Positions 1 to 6,260 of a DNA stretch of 8,339 nucleotides are shown here, piece after piece. The stretch lies in contig JAIVER010000049.1 of assembly GCA_023864145.1 (NCBI GenBank), positions 1 to 8,339 of the forward strand, read 5' to 3'. How positions within the stretch are numbered: the first letter of the stretch is position 1; the number at the start of each line of letters is the position of its first letter. Position numbers and translations under genes: made by a program. Under the pieces are notes generated by a model. That model made no database searches. It was given only the letters and a program-made list of their open reading frames with translations, and was not told the DNA's origin. This DNA is from Thiohalomonas sp. (GTDB lineage Bacteria; Pseudomonadota; Gammaproteobacteria; GRL18).

Positions 1-106
1 GTGATTTAGCCGCATCTGGAACTGAGTAGCCTTGCTCTCTGAGCAGAGCTACTGCTTCTTCTTTAAATTCTTTGGAATATTGTTTGTATGTTCTTTTCTA
101 TCCCAT
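1..106 (-). pseudogene. IS3-type transposase OrfA, N-terminal fragment with amber codon 3
   Basis: Reading leftward from the ATG at 104-106, the frame gives M-G-stop and then KRTYKQYSKEFKEEAVALL, followed by REQGYSVPDAAKS to the window edge. The KQYSKEFKEEAV and GYSV..AAK pattern is the start of the helix-turn-helix OrfA protein of IS3-family elements, which binds the element ends. An AGGTG Shine-Dalgarno sequence (112-116) sits at the right distance from this ATG, so it looks like the authentic start. Codon 3, where these proteins usually have a basic residue, is TAG (98-100). No later ATG, GTG or TTG start is visible within the window. The copy is probably inactive, although the rest of the element is out of view and a sequencing error cannot be excluded. 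The family call rests on pattern recognition of only 35 codons. Confidence 0.7.
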
Positions 107-147
107 TCTTGCACCTCAATAAGTGATTGTTATTATCTCTTATTAAA

Positions 148-160
148 GTGTACGGTTCCA
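148..160 (-). repeat. Probable terminal inverted repeat of the IS3-type element
   Basis: Read on the minus strand this is TGGAACCGTACAC, about 40 bp before the orfA start. The TG start and the AACCGTAC core resemble ends of IS3-group elements (commonly TGAACCGTnCC...). The opposite end is outside the window, so the pairing cannot be verified, and the exact boundary could lie a few bases further right, at about 160-166. Confidence 0.4.
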
Positions 161-164
161 TTAG

Positions 165-338
165 ACCACAACACAACAGTGTTTGAATCGTCGAATGGAA
201 GATAGAGGATTTCTGATAAGTGAATTAGCCGCATGGGAATCACAACAAAAGCAGAAGAAAGCGACGATTAACTGGATGTTTAATGTGGATGCTGCCCGAA
301 GTAAATTGACTCGGGCATATGACAAGTTAATCGGTTAA
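165..338 (+). pseudogene. IS630-type transposase, C-terminal remnant
   Basis: An open frame from just after a TAG (162-164) to the TAA at 336-338 encodes a tail typical of IS630-family DDE transposases. It includes QCLNRRMEDRGFLISELAAW, then INWMFNVDAARSKL and TRAYDKLIG. In intact relatives, QCLxRRI.D...L..EV.AWE and I.W.F....AR.KL.R.Y close the protein after the catalytic core. Only about 54 codons are present. The catalytic aspartates and glutamate and the N-terminal DNA-binding domain are missing, and similarity stops near 174-177, close to the presumed end of the IS3-type element. There is no start codon or ribosome binding site, so this is a dead fragment. Confidence 0.8.
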
Positions 339-548
339 AATTAATGTGTTTAGGTACGAGTTTAAAAAATTACAGTGTAGTCAAAAAAAGGGGTCAAACA
401 CTCAGCTTGTTGGAGAGGATTATCGATTCTTGGCCAGACAACGACTATTAGATTCTATCAAATTCAATTTATTAATTTCTAATTATAGGATTTAGAGCAA
501 TGCACACTAAGCAATTGATCTAGTTAATAATTAAATTATCAAAATAAA
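339..548. other. Non-coding region between IS debris and operon terminator
   Basis: About 210 bp with no gene I can support. The first ~45 bp after the transposase stop (to about 385, including ACGAGTTTAAAAAATTACAG) could be the outer end of the IS630-type element, since these ends usually lie close after the stop codon. The partner end is missing, so this is unproven. A short open stretch on the plus strand (about 366-492) reads KKGSNTQLVGEDYRFLARQR and onward. It has no start codon, and I recognise no family in it. Confidence 0.45.
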
Positions 549-578
549 AATAGCCTATTCCCTGCGAAATAGGCTATT
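541..578 (-). terminator. Intrinsic terminator of the isc operon
   Basis: A perfect 11-bp inverted repeat (AATAGCCTATT at 549-559 and AATAGGCTATT at 568-578) has an 8-nt loop. On the minus strand the hairpin is followed at once by TTTTTATTTT, a good U-tract, and it lies 16 bp after the fdx stop codon. On the plus strand no U-tract follows, so it works for the minus strand only. This marks the 3' end of the operon and separates it from the IS remnants. Confidence 0.9.
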
Positions 579-594
579 CACATTGGTTAATTTT

Positions 595-933
595 TTACTT
601 ATCTTCACTAACCATATTAATGGTGTACTTTGGTATTTCTATCAGCAGATCTTCATCAGCAACAACAGCTTGACAGCTCAAACGAGAATCAGGCTCAACA
701 CCCCAGGCTTTATCCAGATAATCTTCTTCCGTTTCTGTTGCTTTTTCGAGTGAATCAAAGCCTTCGCGAACAATTAGATGACAGGTGGTACAGGCACAGG
801 ATTTTTCACAGGCATGTTCAATTTCAATATCATTTTCAATAGCCGCATCACAGATGGTAATGCCGGGTTCTACTTCAATTACTGCACCTTCCGGGCAAAT
901 TTCTTCATGAGGTAAAAAGATTAATTTAGTCAT
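595..933 (-). CDS. fdx: ISC-type [2Fe-2S] ferredoxin
   Basis: A 112-residue adrenodoxin-type ferredoxin, close to the E. coli Fdx length of 111. It is a soluble one-electron carrier that supplies reducing equivalents for cluster assembly on IscU. The cluster ligands C42, C48, C51 and C87 are in register, and the extra conserved C46 is present (ACEKSCACTTC, residues 41-51). The C-terminal EIPKYTIN motif is also typical. The ATG at 931-933 has AAAGG about 7 nt upstream. The gene starts 22 bp after hscA and is the last gene of the transcript, followed directly by the terminator. The acidic middle region (residues 69-82) is usual for the interaction surface of this family. Confidence 0.97.
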   Translation of the reverse strand: MTKLIFLPHEEICPEGAVIEVEPGITICDAAIENDIEIEHACEKSCACTTCHLIVREGFDSLEKATETEEDYLDKAWGVEPDSRLSCQAVVADEDLLIEIPKYTINMVSEDK

Positions 934-955
934 TTTCTAGCCTTTACTCTTTAAC

Positions 956-2836
956 TTATTGATTAAGTTTATTTACTTTTTTCCCCGCCAATGCCTTATT
1001 AATACTGGCATCCATACGACGTTGTGCAAAATTTGCACTTATTTTATCAACGGATTCAATTTTTAATTTAATCGCACGCTGTTCAGAACCTTTGCTGATT
1101 TCGATTAATTCATCAATTGCCTGACGAATCGTTGAGCGCTCATCAGCTGAAAGCAAGGCTTCACCATCTTCAACCAAGGCTGCTTGCAATGCTTCCACCA
1201 CACGCCCAGCTTCAACTTGTTCTTCTCTTAATTTACGTGCATCAATATCATCTTGTGCATAGCTGAAAGAGTCTTTTAACATGCTTTCAATCTCACCATC
1301 ACTGAGACCATAAGACGGTTTAACCTGAATACGGCTTTCAACGCCCGAGCTTTCTTCTCTCGCTGAGACCGATAATAAACCATCAGCATCTATTTGAAAG
1401 GTGACGCGAATTCTGGCTGCTCCAGCAACCATCGGCGGAATGCCTCTTAATTCAAAACGAGCTAATGAGCGGCAATCACTGATCAATTCACGTTCACCCT
1501 GAACAACATGAATCGCCATGGCTGTCTGGCCATCTTTAAATGTAGTAAAGTCCTGAGCACGGGCAACGGGAATAGTCGTGTTGCGGTGAATCACTTTTTC
1601 GGCCAGTCCTCCCATTGTTTCCAGTCCTAGAGATAATGGTGTTACATCAAGTAACAGCATCTCTTCATCTGATTTGTTACCCACCAGAACATCAGCCTGA
1701 CGAGCGGCACCAATAGCGACCACTTTATCCGGATCGATATTGACTAATGGCTCAGTTGCAAAAAATTCTCCCACCATCTGACGCACTAACGGCACACGGG
1801 TAGAACCACCTACCATGACGACATCCTGAATATCATCTGTTTCTATATTCGCATCGCGTAAAGTCCGGCGACATGGAACCAGTGTTTTTCTGATCAGCGG
1901 CTTAATTAATTTTTCAAATTGCTGTAGGGATAATTTATTTTCCCAAATACTGCCATCAGGCAATTCAACGGCTAAAGACGCACTATCTTGCTCACTAAGT
2001 GTTTCTTTTGCCTGTCTGGCTGCATCCAATATGGTACGTAATAAGACGGCATCCGGATCATTAATTTGAGCTTCTGCCAGAATCCAGTCGGTAATAGCAT
2101 GATCTAAATCATCACCACCCAAAGCAGAATCACCTGCAGTGGCAAGTACTTCAAAGACGCCTTTAGTGAGTTTAAGAATAGAGATATCAAATGTACCTCC
2201 TCCTAAATCATAGATGACATGAATTCCTTCACTACCGCTATCAAGTCCATAGGCAACAGCTGCTGCGGTTGGCTCATTAATTAAGCGCAAAACTTTTAAA
2301 CCGGCTAATTTAGCAGCATCTTTAGTTGCCTGACGCTGTGCATCATCAAAATAAGCAGGCACGGTAATCAGTGCACCAGTAAGGTCGCCGCCTAAGGCAT
2401 CAACTGCGCGCTGTTTGAGTTTTTTAAGAATTTCCGCTGAAACTTCAACAGCACTCACATCTCCGGCAATGGTACGAATTCGAGGAACGACAGAGTCCTC
2501 TTCAGTAACAAAATTATAAATTGAATGTTTTTTAATATCTTCCAGTCCACGTCCCATATAACGCTTTACTGAGCTAATGGTATTTAAGGGATCTCTAGAC
2601 GCGTTTTTCTGAGCCTGATGACCGACATCTGTTTGATATAAACTATTATTTTTACCCAAAAACTGTACCACAGAAGGTAGTAAATGATGACCATCTTCGT
2701 CAGCAATGGTTTCTGCCATACCGCTTTTCAGGCTAGCAACCAATGAATTAGTGGTCCCCAGATCAATACCTATCGCCAGCTTATGCTGATGAGGTGCGGT
2801 TGTTTGTCCAGGTTCTGAAATTTGTAATAAAGCCAT
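956..2836 (-). CDS. hscA: Fe-S assembly Hsp70 chaperone HscA
   Basis: A 626-residue specialised Hsp70 (E. coli HscA has 616). It binds the LPPVK motif of IscU and, stimulated by HscB, uses ATP to promote cluster transfer to recipient proteins in the cytoplasm. Visible landmarks are the HscA-type N-terminus [10 protein letters not shown], phosphate-1 GIDLGTTNS (23-31), phosphate-2 [11 protein letters not shown] (209-219), adenosine motif VGGSTRVP (342-349) and linker [11 protein letters not shown] (394-404). After these come the substrate-binding domain and a helical lid ending with ANFAQRRMD. The start is supported by match to the family, but no strong Shine-Dalgarno sequence precedes the ATG. 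Together with the 62-bp gap from hscB, this suggests modest or coupled translation. Residue 379 is Arg in GAARQADVL, where E. coli HscA has Ile. Confidence 0.97.
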   Translation of the reverse strand: MALLQISEPGQTTAPHQHKLAIGIDLGTTNSLVASLKSGMAETIADEDGHHLLPSVVQFLGKNNSLYQTDVGHQAQKNASRDPLNTISSVKRYMGRGLEDIKKHSIYNFVTEEDSVVPRIRTIAGDVSAVEVSAEILKKLKQRAVDALGGDLTGALITVPAYFDDAQRQATKDAAKLAGLKVLRLINEPTAAAVAYGLDSGSEGIHVIYDLGGGTFDISILKLTKGVFEVLATAGDSALGGDDLDHAITDWILAEAQINDPDAVLLRTILDAARQAKETLSEQDSASLAVELPDGSIWENKLSLQQFEKLIKPLIRKTLVPCRRTLRDANIETDDIQDVVMVGGSTRVPLVRQMVGEFFATEPLVNIDPDKVVAIGAARQADVLVGNKSDEEMLLLDVTPLSLGLETMGGLAEKVIHRNTTIPVARAQDFTTFKDGQTAMAIHVVQGERELISDCRSLARFELRGIPPMVAGAARIRVTFQIDADGLLSVSAREESSGVESRIQVKPSYGLSDGEIESMLKDSFSYAQDDIDARKLREEQVEAGRVVEALQAALVEDGEALLSADERSTIRQAIDELIEISKGSEQRAIKLKIESVDKISANFAQRRMDASINKALAGKKVNKLNQ

Positions 2837-2898
2837 ATATTGATACTATCTTGTGGTTGTCGTTATAAAAATCATTAGGTTTAAAGGTTAAGGTACAT

Positions 2899-3474
2899 TT
2901 AAAGTTGGTCAGCCAAATCTTCTTCTTTGTCCAGACATTCTTCCTGAAGACGATTTAAAAATTGCATTTTTAATACCTGAGCAGAGGTCTTTTTTAATAG
3001 CTCATCATCTTGTTCATCTGCTGATAAAAGTTCATGGAATAAATTCTCTAAGCCACTGATTATCTTATTTATACGGGATTTTACATCATCTAAAATAGTA
3101 TCCAACTCACCCAGAGGATCATCTTTATCATTCACTTGAGACAGATTTTCCCGTAATTCCATCTGTTCCATTAAAAATGCTGGATCAATACTATTGTTAT
3201 TCTCACCCAGTTCAATGCCATAACGTGATAATAAGTAGATTGAGCGCTGAAGAGGATTTTTCAATGTTTGCAGCGCATCATTTATTTGCGCTGCTTTTTG
3301 AACGGATAAACATCGTTCACGATCGGTGGCATTAGCAAACTTATCAGGATGTATTGATTTTTGAATATCATGGTAATTAGTTGTAAGAGTTTCTTTGTCT
3401 ATAGAAAAACTAACAGGCAGACCCAGTAGTGAAAAATAGTTGTCTGGATGATTCTTTTTAATGCTATCAGTCAT
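2899..3474 (-). CDS. hscB: Fe-S assembly J-domain co-chaperone HscB
   Basis: A 191-residue DnaJ-type co-chaperone, somewhat longer than E. coli HscB (171). The N-terminal J domain begins with NYFSLLGLPVSF (residues 12-23), and the diagnostic HPDKF is at 42-46. The C-terminal half is the three-helix domain that contacts IscU (for example DPAFLMEQMELRE, about 97-109). HscB delivers IscU to HscA and stimulates its ATPase. The extra length is in an acidic, low-complexity segment around 110-125 and a longer C-terminus. The ATG at 3472-3474 has AGGT about 7 nt upstream. It is separated from iscA by 118 bp holding a large hairpin, so hscB-hscA-fdx may behave as a separate expression segment. Confidence 0.95.
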   Translation of the reverse strand: MTDSIKKNHPDNYFSLLGLPVSFSIDKETLTTNYHDIQKSIHPDKFANATDRERCLSVQKAAQINDALQTLKNPLQRSIYLLSRYGIELGENNNSIDPAFLMEQMELRENLSQVNDKDDPLGELDTILDDVKSRINKIISGLENLFHELLSADEQDDELLKKTSAQVLKMQFLNRLQEECLDKEEDLADQL

Positions 3475-3533
3475 GTTGTTACCTGAAGGGAATTTTTGGG
3501 GAAATAAGCAAAGAGTGTTTTGAACAGCAGTTT

Positions 3534-3570
3534 AGGCGAATCCCTTTATGGTCCATAAAGGGATTCGCCT
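3534..3570 (-). repeat. Perfect 17-bp hairpin between iscA and hscB
   Basis: AGGCGAATCCCTTTATG (3534-3550) is exactly complementary to CATAAAGGGATTCGCCT (3554-3570), with a 3-nt loop. It begins 22 nt after the iscA stop. On the minus-strand transcript the stem is followed by AAACTGCTG, not a U-tract, so it is a poor intrinsic terminator. Possible roles are a barrier to 3' exonucleases that stabilises the iscRSUA segment, a processing site, or a dispersed genomic palindrome. Confidence 0.75.
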
Positions 3571-3592
3571 TATTTATGATGATATTGACTAT

Positions 3593-3916
3593 CTAAACGT
3601 TGAAACTCTCACCACAACCACAAGCATCTTTAACATTAGGATTATTAAATTTGAAGCCTTCGTTTAAGCCTTCACGAGCATAGTCCAGTTCTGTGCCATC
3701 GATATAAAGCAGGCTTTTAGGATCAACGATAATTTTAACGCCCTTATCTTCAAAAATATTATCATCTTCATCAACTGTATCAGCAAATTCAAGAACATAG
3801 CCCATTCCAGAACAACCATTTGTTTTGACACCAAGACGCAATGCCTCGCCTTTGCCTCGATTATTAATAAATCGAACGACGTGTTCAGCTGCAGGATCTG
3901 TTAATGTAATCGCCAT
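3593..3916 (-). CDS. iscA: A-type Fe-S carrier protein IscA
   Basis: A 107-residue A-type carrier, the same length as E. coli IscA. It receives iron or clusters during assembly and passes them to target apoproteins, and is especially linked to [4Fe-4S] maturation. The three conserved cysteines are C35 (TNGCSGMGY) and C99/C101 (ACGCGESF), all in the expected spacing. The ATG at 3914-3916 has a TTAGGTT Shine-Dalgarno element upstream. It follows iscU after 44 bp. IscA and ErpA are paralogues, but placement between iscU and hscB settles the assignment as IscA. Confidence 0.96.
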   Translation of the reverse strand: MAITLTDPAAEHVVRFINNRGKGEALRLGVKTNGCSGMGYVLEFADTVDEDDNIFEDKGVKIIVDPKSLLYIDGTELDYAREGLNEGFKFNNPNVKDACGCGESFNV

Positions 3917-3960
3917 AAATAGTAACCTAAGTCATCTTTTTATTAAAATAGTTAAAAATT

Positions 3961-4344
3961 TTAGCTTGATTGTTTTTCTTTATAATCATTAATTGCCGCT
4001 TTAATCGCATCTTCAGCTAAAACTGAGCAATGGATTTTTACTGGAGGCAATGCTAATTCTTCTGCAATGTCAGTGTTTTTAATCTGAGCGGCTTCTTCCA
4101 GAGTTTTACCTTTAACCCATTCAGTCACCAGTGAACTTGAGGCAATGGCTGAACCGCAACCATAGGTTTTAAACTTGGCATCTTCAATAATCCCCTGCTC
4201 ATCTACCTTGATTTGTAAGCGCATCACATCACCACAGGCTGGCGCACCAACCATGCCGGTACCTACACCGGACTCATCTTTATGCATGGTACCCACGTTA
4301 CGTGGATTTTCATAGTGATCCATTACTTTATCACTGTATGCCAT
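3961..4344 (-). CDS. iscU: Fe-S cluster scaffold protein IscU
   Basis: A 127-residue scaffold (E. coli 128) on which [2Fe-2S] clusters are built from IscS sulfur, using electrons from Fdx. Ligands C37 and D39 (GAPACGDVM), C63 (KTYGCGSAIASS) and C106 (KIHCSVLAEDAI) are present. The HscA-recognition motif LPPVK is at 99-103. The start chosen is the ATG at 4342-4344 (MAYSDKVMDHYENPRNVG), which matches the family and has a GAGG 9 nt upstream. A TTG five codons further upstream is in frame but would overlap that ribosome binding site. The 120-bp gap to iscS contains a stem-loop. I see no substitutions at functional positions. Confidence 0.97.
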   Translation of the reverse strand: MAYSDKVMDHYENPRNVGTMHKDESGVGTGMVGAPACGDVMRLQIKVDEQGIIEDAKFKTYGCGSAIASSSLVTEWVKGKTLEEAAQIKNTDIAEELALPPVKIHCSVLAEDAIKAAINDYKEKQSS

Positions 4345-4372
4345 TATCTTTAACCTCAATAATTATAATCAT

Positions 4373-4414
4373 TTATTGTACTGATCTCGTTATTTTAGTA
4401 CATCAATACAATAA
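4373..4414 (-). repeat. 13-bp stem-loop between iscS and iscU
   Basis: The arms are at 4373-4385 and 4402-4414. On the minus-strand transcript the 5' arm TTATTGTATTGAT pairs with ATCAGTACAATAA, with one G-U pair and a 16-nt loop. It lies between the iscS stop and the iscU ribosome binding site and has no following U-tract. It is AT-rich, so stability is moderate. It may affect mRNA processing or iscU translation. Confidence 0.5.
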
Positions 4415-4464
4415 CTTGTAGTTTTGCTATGCCGTTGCTATTTTTCAAATAGTGCCTGAAAATT

Positions 4465-5679
4465 TTAATGAGCAGCCCACTCAATAGCAGATATATCAAT
4501 ACCATCTTTATACATGTCCCACAAAGGTGATAGTAATCTTAATTTTTCGACTTTTTCTTTAAGTAATTTAATGGTGTAATCAACATCTTCTTCTGTAGTA
4601 AAAAGACCAAGACTAAAGCGAATGGAGCTATGCGCCAATTCATCATTACGACCAATAGCTCTTAGCACATAAGAAGGCTCTAAACTCGCAGACGTACAGG
4701 CTGAACCGGAAGAAACAGCTATAGTATCAATCGCCATTAATAAAGACTCACCTTCAACAAAGTTAAAACTTAAATTCAAATTATGGGGTACACGCTGTTC
4801 CAGATTACCATTAACATAGAGTTCTTCCATGTCTTCAAAACCTTTTAATAAACGATCACGCAAGGCAAGAATTCGCTTATTTTCACTGACCATTTCTTCT
4901 TTGGCAATCTTAAATGCTTCACCCATACCAACAATCTGATGCGTTGCCAGAGTACCGGAACGCATACCGCGCTCATGTCCGCCACCATGCATTTGTGCTT
5001 CAATACGAATTCTTGGCTTGCGGCGCACATATAAGACACCAATACCCTTAGGGCCATAGACTTTATGTGCCGACAAAGAGAGTAAATCGACTTTTAGCTT
5101 TTGCAGATCAATTTCAACTTTGCCCGCGCTTTGTGCCGCATCAACATGAAATATGATCTTTTTGGAACGACATAATTCACCAATTGCTGCAATATCCTGA
5201 ATCACACCAATTTCATTATTCACATGCATAATGGAAACGATAATCGTATCATCACACATTGCTGCTTCAATATCTTTCAGTTTAATCAGGCCATCTTCCT
5301 GAGGATCAAGATAGGTTACTTCGTAACCTTCTCGCTCAAGCTGACGGCAGGTATCTAAAACAGCTTTATGCTCTGTTTTTGAGGTGATAATATGCTTACC
5401 ACGCTTAGCATAAAAATGCGCTGCACCTTTTATGGCCAGATTATCAGACTCAGTTGCACCCGATGTCCAGACAATTTCTTTAGGATCTGCATTAATCAAA
5501 GCTGCCACATCAGCACGAGCTTGTTCTACCGCAATTTCTGCATCCCAACCATATTTATGAGAGCGAGATGCAGGATTGCCAAAATTCTCATCCATGGTTA
5601 GATAATGACACATTTTTTCAGCGACACGCTTATCAACGGGTGTCGTGGCTGAATAATCCAGATATATCGGTGAACTCAT
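4465..5679 (-). CDS. iscS: Cysteine desulfurase IscS
   Basis: A 404-residue PLP enzyme, exactly the E. coli length. It converts cysteine to alanine and transfers the sulfur as a persulfide to IscU, and also feeds tRNA thiolation in other bacteria. In register are the N-terminal [14 protein letters not shown]104 ([12 protein letters not shown]), the PLP lysine K206 ([10 protein letters not shown]) and the mobile-loop persulfide cysteine C328 ([19 protein letters not shown]). The C-terminus [20 protein letters not shown] is the IscU-binding tail. The ATG at 5677-5679 has AGGAA 6 nt upstream. One difference from E. coli IscS is L359 in [13 protein letters not shown], where E. coli has Arg. It lies 95 bp downstream of iscR across a predicted stem-loop. 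Confidence 0.98.
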   Translation of the reverse strand: MSSPIYLDYSATTPVDKRVAEKMCHYLTMDENFGNPASRSHKYGWDAEIAVEQARADVAALINADPKEIVWTSGATESDNLAIKGAAHFYAKRGKHIITSKTEHKAVLDTCRQLEREGYEVTYLDPQEDGLIKLKDIEAAMCDDTIIVSIMHVNNEIGVIQDIAAIGELCRSKKIIFHVDAAQSAGKVEIDLQKLKVDLLSLSAHKVYGPKGIGVLYVRRKPRIRIEAQMHGGGHERGMRSGTLATHQIVGMGEAFKIAKEEMVSENKRILALRDRLLKGFEDMEELYVNGNLEQRVPHNLNLSFNFVEGESLLMAIDTIAVSSGSACTSASLEPSYVLRAIGRNDELAHSSIRFSLGLFTTEEDVDYTIKLLKEKVEKLRLLSPLWDMYKDGIDISAIEWAAH

Positions 5680-5701
5680 TAATAATTCCTGTACCAGTTT
5701 G

Positions 5702-5744
5702 TCACAATAATATTTACCGTTTACAGGCAGATATTTTATTGTAA
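5702..5744 (-). repeat. Stem-loop between iscR and iscS
   Basis: On the minus strand TTACAATAAAATAT (5744-5731) pairs with ATATTATTGTGA (5713-5702). This gives about 12 pairs, one of them U-G, with a 2-nt bulge and a 17-nt loop. It sits between the iscR stop and the iscS ribosome binding site (5686-5690), with no U-tract. In E. coli a structured iscR-iscS spacer is reported to preserve iscR mRNA when the RyhB small RNA triggers decay of iscSUA. The position here is the same, but the sequence similarity is not known. Confidence 0.5.
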
Positions 5745-5774
5745 TCTTTTATAAAAAATAAGCTTCTAAAAAAA

Positions 5775-6260
5775 TTAAGCCACAGAGTGTTCTTTCAAGC
5801 CAATTTCTGCGCCATTAATAGGCAATGCCTTATCCTGACGTCGGGCAACATCCTGAACACCTTGTTTTTTAACCAGACTGCCTAGTGAAATATTAGCCAG
5901 AAAGTCAAAAATCTGGTCACTCAGATCACACCAGAGATCATGTGTTAAACAGCGCTCTGCATGCTGACAATTACCTTTACGCTTACAACGTGTCGCATCA
6001 ACGGTCTCATCAACTGCGGCAATAATTTCTGCAACAGCAACATCATCGGCAGGGCGATTTAAACGATAACCGCCTCCAGGGCCTCGCGCACTATTAACCA
6101 GCTCATTTTTTCTTAATTTGGAGAACAATTGTTCCAAATAAGAAAGTGATATTTCCTGACGCGCAGAAATATTCGCCAATGTAATGGGTCCCTGATCATA
6201 ATGAAGGGCCAAATCTAACATTGCTGTAACTGCGTAGCGCCCTTTTGTGGTCAATCTCAT
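5775..6260 (-). CDS. iscR: Fe-S cluster-sensing transcriptional regulator IscR (Rrf2 family)
   Basis: A 161-residue Rrf2-type winged-helix regulator (E. coli 162). As the [2Fe-2S] form it represses the isc promoter through type 1 operators, and the apo-form acts at type 2 sites, so cluster demand sets operon expression. The N-terminus [19 protein letters not shown], recognition helix region [14 protein letters not shown] (38-51) and wing RGPGGGYRL are near-identical to E. coli. The cluster ligands C92, C98, C104 and H107 are all present ([15 protein letters not shown]). The basic C-terminal tail after residue 140 is divergent, as usual. Its ATG overlaps the cysE stop (ATGA, 6257-6260) and has AGGAA 6 nt upstream, inside cysE. 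A promoter with a likely IscR operator lies 37-69 bp upstream, also inside cysE, which fits autorepression. Confidence 0.97.
   Translation of the reverse strand: MRLTTKGRYAVTAMLDLALHYDQGPITLANISARQEISLSYLEQLFSKLRKNELVNSARGPGGGYRLNRPADDVAVAEIIAAVDETVDATRCKRKGNCQHAERCLTHDLWCDLSDQIFDFLANISLGSLVKKQGVQDVARRQDKALPINGAEIGLKEHSVA

Noticed and set aside
366..492. Possible small gene on the plus strand after the IS630 remnant
   Set aside because: The frame has no start codon or ribosome binding site, and its sequence shows no family I recognise.
630..842. Plus-strand open frame of 70 codons opposite fdx
   Set aside because: It is an antisense shadow of fdx. It has low-complexity Gln-rich content and no family pattern, while the fdx frame is unmistakable.
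3534..3570. The iscA-hscB hairpin as an intrinsic terminator
   Set aside because: The stem is strong, but the operon-strand sequence after it (AAACTGCTG) has no U-run, and the genes beyond it are needed in the same pathway. It is kept as a processing or stability element instead.
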